From Desulfobacterales bacterium (GTDB lineage Bacteria; Desulfobacterota; Desulfobacteria; Desulfobacterales; Desulfobacteraceae), in contig JAKSBO010000918.1 in assembly GCA_022361095.1 (NCBI GenBank), positions 1 to 7,084 of the forward strand: DNA of 7,084 bases, written 5' to 3'. The notes beneath the pieces were generated by a model. That model did not search any database and was not told the DNA's origin. It saw nothing but the letters and a program-made list of their open reading frames with translations. This document shows, piece after piece, positions 1 to 6,303 of this stretch. Position 1 is the stretch's first letter; each line of letters begins with the position of its first letter. A program made the position numbers and the translations under genes.

Positions 1-3000
1 AGGTTAATCCTGCATGGGATCTGGAGTTGATTGTGGGACGGTTAGACGGCGTTACAAAGGAAAGCACCCTTTCTCTTATCGACCGGATTATGGATGCAGA
101 GTCCAATGGAATCTACGGCAAGGTTTACTCTGTTACAAACAACGGTTCGTACAATAATCCCACAGGGATGCGTTGGAAGGATTATTCAAACAGCAGAGCC
201 GATATCTATGATGGCGACGGAGATCCGTGGCGATACCAGTTTGGCATGTTCGGCGAGACAATGTCGGAATGCAGCGATTACTTGGATTCAGGCCATTACT
301 TGAATTATACGGCTTCCAGCATCAACGGTAAGGCGCCCCAAGATTGTACTTTAAAATTAAGTATCGGAGCCAATGGCTCGAATGACCTGCCTCCCGGCAG
401 GGCAAACTCGCGTCAGCCTTTGGTTGATGACGCCTTTTGGTATTTTGGACATCTTGACGGTCAGCCCACCACCGGTAATTTTACTGAATTTCTTAATTGG
501 CGCAAGACAACCTCCTGCAGCAACACCCTATGCCAAGACCTGCCTGAAGATGAGCAGGAAGCATGCCGCTTGGCATCCACAGACGCGTACAAGGAGATTG
601 ATACCCGTTGCGTCGGCGTATCAGATGGGTTTGTCGGATTCAATTATCAGTCCTTTCCTGTATCATTACTGCAAATTTCACCAACAGGGTGGCATACAGG
701 GCTCAGTGAAACCAATTTCGCCGGTCGCCCTAAGGTTCATGATGATGACGGGGCCGACGACAACTACAGTCTTTGGTACGAAAGCAATGAGGAAATAGAT
801 GACCCTCTGTGTTATGCGTCCCCTGATTTTTCCGACGCACCTTCAACATCCTGTTTGTCACAACACCTTATCAATTTCAATCAGCCCCTGACGTTTGATA
901 CGGTCCAGACATCATACGCCTCTGATCCTGACCGGTATCGTGTTCGCTTTAAGGTCAAAGCACTGGACTTGAGCCGATCCGTCAATGTCCAGGCCTATAT
1001 TAAGGTTTATGAATACAGCTCCGGAAAAGGGGTAACATACAGCCGTGTCAATGCCGTAACCCTGCCTGCTGATACCACGACCGGTTGGCTGGACGCAGAG
1101 GCGCTCTTAACCTTTGACCATACAGACAGTGAGCATAATGACAACTGGAGCGGGACGTATAAAAAAATCACCTTATTTATCGGAACGAATAAACAAGTTA
1201 GCGGGGCAATCGGGCTGGATAGCTTCACCCTTGAAAAAATAATTGGTGATGAATCATCAGATATTGCCGTCGTAAACCCAAGTTTCAATCAAGGACACAA
1301 ACAGGTGTCCACCGGCGACCATGCCGCAAATTTTTTGAGCCGTTTAAACGGTGCGGCGTTCTGGGGAAGTTTAAGCCACCACGAATCTGGCGGGCATTCT
1401 TTTTCAAAGCATCAGTTGGAAACTATGGTTTATTATATGCGGGGGCTTCCTTTGGGGGATGCGGTTTGGTTTGCAGAGGGACATAACAGCGGCATACTCT
1501 ATGGTGATCCGCTTTATTCCCCGGTGGCTGTGCATTTGAATAATTTGGGGGCAAAACTTGTCAATTTTCTTCCAAACACAGAGGATATTGCCCTTACCGG
1601 CAGCACGGTAAACGGCCGGGATACCGAGTTGGTAACAACAACCTATCAGGTGGACTATTGCCCCGGAGACGATTTTTATGATTGTGATCAGGCAAGTTCC
1701 TGGGTCAGCCCGGGTATAAGCGGTACAGGGGGGCGGGAAGATATGGTTTTAGGCGCTTTTGAGACCGGTGATATCGCTACCGGCGCTTATGTCTTGCGCC
1801 TTGGTGTGACCAGCATCAACTCCGGGAAAGGCCGGGAGCAATCCTTTTATGATTACCAGACTATTATTATATACAGCGGCACATCAGATTTTGACGGTGA
1901 CGGGATAACCGATGTCCGGGAGGTCGCAGAGGCCAGCTTAACAGACCCGGATAACCCGGATATGGATGGCGACGGGCTTCTCGATGGACAGGAAGTAGAC
2001 GTTTATGGCACAGATCCCTTGGCTGTAGATTCTGATAATGATTCTCTTTCCGATGCTGAAGAGATTGATGCAGGACTCAATCCCCTGATGGACGATGTGG
2101 GTCCGGATGACGATAATGATGAAGATGGTGTTATCAATATTATAGAGTTTCATAGAGACACAGACCCCAATGATCCGGACTCAGTACCGGAGCTTTCTAC
2201 CTTTTATGTGGACCATACAAATACGACGGGCATTGAAGACGGATCTATGGAAAATCCGTTTAGTACGGTGGCCGGTGCTTTGGATGTTGCAGCTATCGGG
2301 GATACCATTCAGATCGCAGCCGGAACATACTCTCTGGAAACAAGCTGGGCAGGCACAGCCGTGAATATTATCGGCGCAGGTCCCGGACAAACACATGTGA
2401 ACGTATCTTCATTTGCTATTAGCGGCTGGGCTTGTGGGAGTATCCGGGAATTGACCCTGGATACCACATACGGGTTCAATGCTTTTATGAGCCGAAATGT
2501 AACCTTTGACCATTTTGTGTTAAAAACGGCTAGCAATGGCTTTACTATTTTTAACAGCCGAAATATCGAGATTCGCCATAGCCTTATCAGCGGTGATGAA
2601 AATAATGGTGCTTCGGCAACTATCGGTATCTTAATATGCTATATGGAAGATACTGATACGCTCAGGATCAAAAATACAACCATTGCCCGATTTACCTACG
2701 GAATTTCAAGCAATATTGCATCCGGCATCATCCCAGGCCATGGGCTATCCATTCAAAATACCATTCTGTCAAATACGGATGATGTTTTTATTGAAGGCCT
2801 GGATGCGGATATAAAGTCTTCACTCTTTTCAGACGGCTCTTTACCCCCCACCCAAGGCAATCTTGGCGGAGACCCCTTATTTGTTGATGCACCGAATGAG
2901 GATTTTCATCTCCAGGCCCTGTCACCAGCCCTAGATACAGGCAATCCGGAAGATGACTATAATCTTGAGCCTTTAGCCAATGGCGATCGAATTAACATGG

Positions 3001-3293
3001 GGTATTATGGGAATACGTGTGATGCGGCCGTTACCACAGATTCCGACGGTGACAACCTATCTGATGCCTGGGAAAACGCTTACGGATTGGATCCGGGCAA
3101 TTCGGCCGATGCCGCATTGGACGCAGACAATGATGGGTTGACGGCCTTAGAAGAGTTTCGCGCCGGAACCAACCCGTTATCTTCAGATTCAGATGGTGAC
3201 GGTGCCGCAGACGGACAGGAGGTCTACTATGAATCCGACCCCAATGATCCGGATTCAATGCCCGGCGGCTTGGATGCAAACGGCGTTGTTTGA
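1..3293 (+). CDS. Large modular exported protein, TIGR03790-like, with TSP3 and beta-helix modules (5' truncated)
   Basis: The frame is open to the left edge (first full codon at base 3), so the start lies outside the window. The TTG at 27 has no convincing ribosome-binding site and is probably internal. The visible part is about 1,097 residues. In order: a core with VGRLDG near 33-50 and GILYGDPLYSP near 1490-1525, which recalls the uncharacterised TIGR03790 family; inside it a beta-sandwich, CBM-like stretch (861-1241); an Ig-like segment (1575-1880) ending in a G-x-Y-x-L-R-L strand; an acidic TSP3 block (1887-2192); a parallel beta-helix-like region (2202 to about 3020) opening with FYVD and a G-x-x-x-x-P-F-x-T motif; and a second TSP3 block (3039-3266). 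The Ca-binding repeats and several Cys suggest an extracytoplasmic location, but the signal peptide is not in view. No C-terminal sorting or anchor motif is seen. Family assignment is from memory; the function is unknown. Confidence 0.85.
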   Translation, partial: VNPAWDLELIVGRLDGVTKESTLSLIDRIMDAESNGIYGKVYSVTNNGSYNNPTGMRWKDYSNSRADIYDGDGDPWRYQFGMFGETMSECSDYLDSGHYLNYTASSINGKAPQDCTLKLSIGANGSNDLPPGRANSRQPLVDDAFWYFGHLDGQPTTGNFTEFLNWRKTTSCSNTLCQDLPEDEQEACRLASTDAYKEIDTRCVGVSDGFVGFNYQSFPVSLLQISPTGWHTGLSETNFAGRPKVHDDDGADDNYSLWYESNEEIDDPLCYASPDFSDAPSTSCLSQHLINFNQPLTFDTVQTSYASDPDRYRVRFKVKALDLSRSVNVQAYIKVYEYSSGKGVTYSRVNAVTLPADTTTGWLDAEALLTFDHTDSEHNDNWSGTYKKITLFIGTNKQVSGAIGLDSFTLEKIIGDESSDIAVVNPSFNQGHKQVSTGDHAANFLSRLNGAAFWGSLSHHESGGHSFSKHQLETMVYYMRGLPLGDAVWFAEGHNSGILYGDPLYSPVAVHLNNLGAKLVNFLPNTEDIALTGSTVNGRDTELVTTTYQVDYCPGDDFYDCDQASSWVSPGISGTGGREDMVLGAFETGDIATGAYVLRLGVTSINSGKGREQSFYDYQTIIIYSGTSDFDGDGITDVREVAEASLTDPDNPDMDGDGLLDGQEVDVYGTDPLAVDSDNDSLSDAEEIDAGLNPLMDDVGPDDDNDEDGVINIIEFHRDTDPNDPDSVPELSTFYVDHTNTTGIEDGSMENPFSTVAGALDVAAIGDTIQIAAGTYSLETSWAGTAVNIIGAGPGQTHVNVSSFAISGWACGSIRELTLDTTYGFNAFMSRNVTFDHFVLKTASNGFTIFNSRNIEIRHSLISGDENNGASATIGILICYMEDTDTLRIKNTTIARFTYGISSNIASGIIPGHGLSIQNTILSNTDDVFIEGLDADIKSSLFSDGSLPPTQGNLGGDPLFVDAPNEDFHLQALSPALDTGNPEDDYNLEPLANGDRINMGYYGNTCDAAVTTDSDGDNLSDAWENAYGLDPGNSADAALDADNDGLTALEEFRAGTNPLSSDSDGDGAADGQEVYYESDPNDPDSMPGGLDANGVV
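1887..2192 (+). repeat. First acidic Ca-binding TSP3-like block within the large CDS
   Basis: This stretch encodes consecutive Asp-rich units of the D-x-D-G-D-G-x-x-D type: DFDGDGITD, DMDGDGLLDGQE, DSDNDSLSDAEE and DDDNDEDGV. It ends in DPNDPDSVPE. Thrombospondin type 3-like units bind calcium and often act as rigid linkers in secreted proteins. The block separates the TIGR03790/Ig-like half from the beta-helix. Confidence 0.75.
2202..3020 (+). other. Right-handed parallel beta-helix-like module within the large CDS
   Basis: The encoded segment opens with FYVDHTNTTGIEDGSMENPF, followed by STVAGAL and later GDTIQIAAGTY. This is the usual entry of DUF1565/pectate-lyase-like helices. It continues with short beta-rungs carrying repeated N-x-x-I/F motifs (SRNVTFDHF, SRNIEIRHS, IKNTTIARF, IQNTILSN). 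It ends with the common 'DPLFVDAPNEDFHLQALSPA' closing motif and a GYYGN tail. Such folds usually bind or cleave polysaccharide; no catalytic residues can be assigned here. Confidence 0.7.
3039..3266 (+). repeat. Second acidic TSP3-like block within the large CDS
   Basis: This block encodes DSDGDNLSDAWE, DADNDGLTALEE and DSDGDGAADGQE and closes with DPNDPDSMPG, close to the ending of the first block. A perfect 17-base DNA repeat, GACCCCAATGATCCGGA, occurs at 2163-2179 and 3237-3253. That favours duplication of a linker unit within the gene. The protein ends nine residues later without an obvious anchor. Confidence 0.7.
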
Positions 3294-3644
3294 TAGGGGG
3301 GGGGATCTCAGTAATAATGGAACACGGAGTCACGTGGCGCCTGCCCTGCATCCGGTCCGTATAAACACGGGGTGATTACCGTACGAGATGTCAGGACGTT
3401 CATTGTATTGTTTTTGTAAACGCTTAAAACGGATAATTCATGTGTGCACGCCTTTGGAATGGCTGGTAAGAGAACGCCTGTTAAAGTAGTTAAAAAAATT
3501 GCCATCTTTTTTTCCTAAAGTACGGCCACCGGTTTGCCCGGCCTTCTTTGAACAGATCATTCCTGTGAAAAGATTTAAGACTGGCAAGTCTTGGCATTTT
3601 CTCAAAACGAAAAATAGCGGTTCGGGATTATGATTCATAAAAAC
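3294..3644. other. Gene-free intergenic stretch
   Basis: I find no supported gene in the roughly 350 bases between the large CDS and the tautomerase promoter region. Reverse-strand reading frames here lack ribosome-binding sites and recognisable protein character. Visible items are a G9 run at 3296-3304 three bases after the stop codon, an A7...T7 pair at 3492-3498 and 3507-3513, and a small perfect hairpin (AAGACT-GGCA-AGTCTT) at 3577-3592. No convincing intrinsic terminator for the large gene was found. Confidence 0.6.
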
Positions 3645-3673
3645 TTGCTACTCTTTTGGTATCATGCTACTAA
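3645..3673 (+). promoter_or_regulatory. Possible sigma70-type promoter of the tautomerase-regulator operon
   Basis: TTGCTA (3645-3650) and TACTAA (3668-3673) are 17 bases apart, the right spacing for -35 and -10 boxes, but the -10 match is weak. TATCAT at 3660-3665 is a better -10 hexamer without a good partner -35. Either way the inverted repeat at 3664-3684 would overlap the core promoter, as expected for repression. Confidence 0.3.
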
Positions 3674-3688
3674 AAAGATAGCATAGTG
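3664..3688. promoter_or_regulatory. Operator-like inverted repeat upstream of the tautomerase operon (site 1)
   Basis: ATGCTA (3664-3669) and TAGCAT (3679-3684) form a perfect 6-base inverted repeat with a 9-base spacer, about 40 bases upstream of the tautomerase start. The right half belongs to AAAGATAGCATAGTG (3674-3688), which recurs exactly, reversed, upstream of the HD-GYP gene at 4467-4481. HxlR-family proteins are dimers that bind inverted repeats near their own promoters, so this is the best candidate operator for the regulator at 3929. Confidence 0.5.
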
Positions 3689-3726
3689 CTGAAACAGTAA
3701 CGATATTTATTGCAAAGGAGAGAAAA

Positions 3727-3927
3727 ATGCCCGTTATTACAGTCGCCATTCATCCAATTGACCAAAACCAAAAGGCGCAATTGATAAAGGAACTTACTGC
3801 CGCCGCCGTAGAAATAACCAAAGTCCCTGCAGATAAATATGTTGTTTTTATCGACGAATATAAAAACGAATCTATTGGACTTGGGGGAAAAACACGCACC
3901 GAAATTATCTCTGAGACGGTCATCTAA
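3727..3927 (+). CDS. 4-oxalocrotonate tautomerase family protein (DmpI-like)
   Basis: This is a 66-residue protein, the normal size for the 4-OT family. Pro2 becomes the N-terminal catalytic proline after Met removal, and the protein begins PVITVAIHP. Members are small cytoplasmic oligomers that use this proline as general base to tautomerise or isomerise enol/keto acids. The C-terminal part carries the family's IGLGGK turn (FGIGG in 4-OT, YGLGG in DmpI). By eye alignment with classical 4-OT, the position of Arg39 is Val (YVVFIDE) and Arg11 is absent, as in DmpI-like members, so the substrate need not be 2-hydroxymuconate. A good ribosome-binding site, AAGGAG at 3715-3720, lies six bases before the ATG. 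The regulator gene begins one base after the stop, indicating co-transcription. No catabolic enzymes lie nearby to name the substrate. Confidence 0.9.
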   Translation: MPVITVAIHPIDQNQKAQLIKELTAAAVEITKVPADKYVVFIDEYKNESIGLGGKTRTEIISETVI

Positions 3928-3928
3928 A

Positions 3929-4309
3929 GTGGCTTCCCCAAAACCCGGGAAAAAGGTCAGAGGTTCAAGCTCCGGCTCTCCGCTCAATGCTCTGTTTGAC
4001 CTTCTGGGGCAGCGGTGGGCCTTAGGGGTTCTTTGGTACCTCGGAGACGGCAGCAGCACATTTAGAAAACTTCAGGAACGTTGTGGTGGGGTTTCGCCGT
4101 CTGTGCTGAATCGTCGTCTCAAGGAACTGCGTGATGCAGAAATCGTTATACGCACTCTTGATGGATATGTTTTAACAGAAAGAGGAAAAGAGCTGCGTTC
4201 ATTTATTGTGCCCCTTGCAAAATGGTCCGAAAACTGGTCTAAAGATGTATATGGGTATGAGCGTCCGGGAATGTATAAAAGACTTGAGCAAGAAGAGTTG
4301 AACAAGTAA
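3929..4309 (+). CDS. HxlR-like winged helix-turn-helix transcriptional regulator
   Basis: I place the start at GTG 3929, one base after the tautomerase stop, giving 126 residues. The frame continues upstream to an ATG at 3839, but that stretch lies inside the tautomerase gene, reads as low-quality protein and has no ribosome-binding site. Translation is probably coupled. HxlR features: LLGQRWALGVLWYL at about 25-38 (family: L-x-G-x-W-x-x-x-I-L-x-x-L), F-R-K-L at 45-48, a recognition-helix region VSPSVLNRRLKEL at 55-67, and YVLTERGKEL followed by PLAKW at 80-99. The usual N-terminal redox Cys before Pro is Ser here (S17-P18), and the wing loop is short, lacking the typical P-x-V-E-Y run. The only Cys I see is C52. 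It likely represses its own operon through the inverted repeat at 3664. The ligand is unknown. Confidence 0.85.
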   Translation: MASPKPGKKVRGSSSGSPLNALFDLLGQRWALGVLWYLGDGSSTFRKLQERCGGVSPSVLNRRLKELRDAEIVIRTLDGYVLTERGKELRSFIVPLAKWSENWSKDVYGYERPGMYKRLEQEELNK

Positions 4310-4310
4310 A

Positions 4311-4345
4311 AACCCTGGAGAGCCTGAAAATCCGGGGTTCTTTTA
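4311..4345 (+). terminator. Rho-independent terminator of the tautomerase-regulator operon
   Basis: AACCCTGGA (4311-4319) pairs with TCCGGGGTT (4331-4339) in a nine-pair stem with one G-U pair and an 11-base loop. CTTTTA follows. It begins two bases after the regulator stop codon, so it ends the operon before the HD-GYP gene. Confidence 0.8.
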
Positions 4346-4444
4346 TCCCATAGGCCGGTACGCGGCAACCTAAGTTTTTAAATGAAAAATTCGCGCTGAC
4401 TACGGAAAACACCATATGATTTATTTGATGATGAAGTATTAATT

Positions 4445-4481
4445 AAGATAGCGTCGTTTATCCCTTCACTATGCTATCTTT
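4445..4481. promoter_or_regulatory. Operator-like inverted repeat upstream of the HD-GYP gene (site 2)
   Basis: AAGATAGC (4445-4452) and GCTATCTT (4473-4480) form a perfect 8-base inverted repeat with a 20-base spacer, ending about 21 bases before the HD-GYP start codon. Its right part, CACTATGCTATCTTT (4467-4481), is the exact reverse complement of the 15-mer at 3674-3688 in front of the tautomerase operon. The close position to the start suits a repressor site overlapping the promoter or transcript start. No convincing -35/-10 pair was identified nearby. Confidence 0.5.
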
Positions 4482-4501
4482 ATTTATGAGGGCGAATCCA
4501 A

Positions 4502-5818
4502 ATGGGACATATAAATACATCTATTGATCGCTTAATTAAAATTGTTCAGCAGGGCGGAAGTGTCAGGACCGGCATAGATATCTACAACTCAGAAAAGACG
4601 AAAACAATTGAGAAGACCGCGATAATTAATGATGAGAATATTTTGCTGAAATTAAAGGCGGAAGGGATTCAAATTCTCCCAATCAGTCGCCAATTGGGCG
4701 GCGGTACCTGGGATAAGCAGGGCCTAGAGTTAAAACTGAGGCCGGGGGATCAGATCAATCCTTTTGAAAAGGAAGGCCTTGCTGAGATTCCTGAAATCGA
4801 TAAAAAAATAGGAAAAATTGAAGAGACCAAAAGAGAGGCCACGGTCAAATTTGAGAAAGCCAAAAAAAATATAAAAAAAGTCATCTCCGATATCAAAGAT
4901 ACGGGCGGCGAGTTTGATTATGGCCAGGTGGAAAATACCGTTACGGAATTATTGGATTTTATTAACACCGATGAAAGTGCCTTTTCATTGTTAACCCGTG
5001 AAATATTCAGTTACGATGACTATCTTTATAACCATTCTATTAATGTGTGCACCATCGGAACACCGGTCATCAAACATTTCATGGGAAAATACGGTAAACA
5101 GTTCGGAATGGATGATCCGGAAAAAATTAAAGAGATTTCCATTGGCTATTTTATGCACGATGCCGGAAAAGTCTTGGTTCCGGAAGAGATATTAAATAAA
5201 AAAGGCCCTTTAACAGATGAAGAGTTTGAAGTTGTAAAAACCCATTCCTATCAATTGGGCATGCAGGTTTTTGAAAAGAACCATCTTAATGACCCCCTGA
5301 TCATTGATTCGGTCCGATGGCACCACGCCCCGATGTTCAAGGGTGAGAGGCGGTGTTATCCCAATGATGTGGAACCGGAAAAGATCCCCCCCTATGTGAA
5401 GGTTTGCAAACTGGCGGACATCTATGACGCCCTGACATCTGTAAGATGCTATAAAAACGCGTTTAATCCCATTGAAGTGGTTACGGACCTGTTTACGAAA
5501 TATGCAAAGAAAGACAAACTGGTTCAAAAGGTACTTCTCTCCTTTATCAGTGTGGTGGGGATATACCCGCCGGGAAGCGTGGTGTTTTTAAGCAATGGCC
5601 AAATGGCGTATATCATTGATTCCAGAGGGCCAATCGTACTTGTCTTCAGCGATGATCAGGGCGTGCCTTTGAAACGGCAGCCGGACCCCATTGACCTTTC
5701 GGATCCCAATAGTGTCTCAGCAGGTTTAAAACTTGATCATAAGCGTCCCATGACCACACCGGTAAAGGTGTATAATAAGCTGCCCAAGGGCTTAAGGGAG
5801 ATGATTTTTTCTAAATAG
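4502..5818 (+). CDS. HD-GYP domain protein (cyclic di-nucleotide phosphodiesterase-like, altered GYP)
   Basis: This 438-residue protein has no signal peptide or membrane segment visible, so it is probably cytoplasmic. Residues 1-90 form an N-terminal domain (QQGGSVRTGIDIYN near 16-29) I associate with deltaproteobacterial HD-GYP proteins. A charged, Lys/Glu-rich, probably coiled-coil stretch spans about 95-132. The HD-GYP domain covers about 170-325: H178 in NHS, H219-D220 and K223 in MHDAGK, VPEEILNK at 226-233, H248, H274-H275 and D306 in ADIYDALTS. These are the metal-binding positions. The signature HHExxxGxGYP is instead HHAPMFKGERRCYP, so GYP is C285-Y286-P287. A small C-terminal domain typical of HD-GYP proteins follows (VGIYPPGSVVFLSNG, 352-366). 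HD-GYP enzymes hydrolyse c-di-GMP or related dinucleotides; activity here is plausible but unproven. GAGGG at 4488-4492 is the ribosome-binding site. A possible regulator site lies directly upstream. Confidence 0.88.
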   Translation: MGHINTSIDRLIKIVQQGGSVRTGIDIYNSEKTKTIEKTAIINDENILLKLKAEGIQILPISRQLGGGTWDKQGLELKLRPGDQINPFEKEGLAEIPEIDKKIGKIEETKREATVKFEKAKKNIKKVISDIKDTGGEFDYGQVENTVTELLDFINTDESAFSLLTREIFSYDDYLYNHSINVCTIGTPVIKHFMGKYGKQFGMDDPEKIKEISIGYFMHDAGKVLVPEEILNKKGPLTDEEFEVVKTHSYQLGMQVFEKNHLNDPLIIDSVRWHHAPMFKGERRCYPNDVEPEKIPPYVKVCKLADIYDALTSVRCYKNAFNPIEVVTDLFTKYAKKDKLVQKVLLSFISVVGIYPPGSVVFLSNGQMAYIIDSRGPIVLVFSDDQGVPLKRQPDPIDLSDPNSVSAGLKLDHKRPMTTPVKVYNKLPKGLREMIFSK

Positions 5819-5950
5819 CGCCCGGTCTAAAACCGTAACGTTTGCCAATTTTTTTGTTGCCTGCCAATGTTAATTCTTAAAATCCCCGATGTATTCCTCT
5901 TTTTTTGTGCCGTGATTAGGTCTGAATATATTTTTTGTTTGATCCTAACA

Positions 5951-5978
5951 TTGACTGTCCCGTAATTTGCCATATCTT
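5951..5978 (+). promoter_or_regulatory. Possible promoter for the small-gene cluster
   Basis: TTGACT (5951-5956) and TATCTT (5973-5978) are 16 bases apart, a fair sigma70-like match, about 70 bases upstream of the gene at 6051. Two further TTGACT hexamers at 6004 and 6009 lack a clear -10 partner. The rest of the 232-base interval between 5819 and 6050 is T-rich and shows no gene. Confidence 0.25.
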
Positions 5979-6050
5979 TTTGTATAAGACACGGAGTGGA
6001 ATCTTGACTTGACTATTTAAGCTGTCAACGACAGATAAAAAGGTGATGGT

Positions 6051-6281
6051 ATGGATAAATTTCAATGTAACACCTGTGGTAAAATATCCACGGATAAAAA
6101 TGATATTTGTGACGCCAAGCGTGAGGTGGGGGGCGTTTATATGTGCCATGACTGCGGCAGCAAGAGCAGCCAGGCGGAAGGTATCTGCAATCCCGTTAAA
6201 ATGACGCCCTCTTATTTTTGCGGCACATGCGGAAAGGCTGCAGTTGAAGCACGCGCTTTGTGTAAGCCTGTTAACCTGTAA
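6051..6281 (+). CDS. Small Cys-rich protein with three tandem CXXC-X10-C repeats
   Basis: This 76-residue protein has nine cysteines in exact periodic order: C6/C9/C20, C32/C35/C46 and C57/C60/C71. Each unit reads C-x-x-C-G-[KS], ten residues in all between the second and third Cys, then C preceded by I or L, with P two residues after the last Cys in units two and three. An aromatic or Met residue (Y30-M31, Y55-F56) leads into units two and three. Such triads resemble half zinc-ribbons and could bind zinc or another metal; each unit is one ligand short of a classical four-Cys site, and H33 may help in unit two. No signal peptide is seen. AGGTGAT, just before the ATG, serves as ribosome-binding site. 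It is followed after 22 bases by the 52-residue gene, suggesting co-transcription. I do not recognise a named family. Confidence 0.8.
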   Translation: MDKFQCNTCGKISTDKNDICDAKREVGGVYMCHDCGSKSSQAEGICNPVKMTPSYFCGTCGKAAVEARALCKPVNL

Positions 6282-6290
6282 ATTTAAAAC

Positions 6291-6297
6291 AAGGAAG
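6291..6297 (+). promoter_or_regulatory. Ribosome-binding site deciding the start at 6304
   Basis: AAGGAAG lies six bases before the ATG at 6304. The same frame is open back to an ATG at 6244, but that start overlaps the Cys-rich gene and has no such site. The downstream ATG is therefore chosen. Confidence 0.7.
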
Positions 6298-6303
6298 ATT
6301 ACA

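Noticed and set aside
3031..3351. Reverse-strand frame of 106 codons over the end of the large gene
   Set aside because: It is His/Arg/Pro-rich, the typical antisense shadow of the Asp- and Gly-rich TSP3 codons.
3577..3592. AAGACT-GGCA-AGTCTT hairpin in the gene-free stretch
   Set aside because: It is perfect but only six pairs, with no T run or nearby gene start; no role can be supported.
3656..3668. Sigma54-like TGG...TGC spacing in front of the tautomerase gene
   Set aside because: The GG-GC spacing is six bases where ten are expected, and the flanking consensus is missing.
3839..3928. Longer start (ATG 3839) for the HxlR-like regulator
   Set aside because: The extra 30 codons lie inside the tautomerase gene in another frame, read as non-homologous sequence and lack a ribosome-binding site. 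GTG 3929 gives normal family length.
5823..5857. CGGT...ACCG hairpin and later T run as terminator of the HD-GYP gene
   Set aside because: The stem is only four pairs, and the T7 run lies about 15 bases further on, so the parts do not form a standard terminator.
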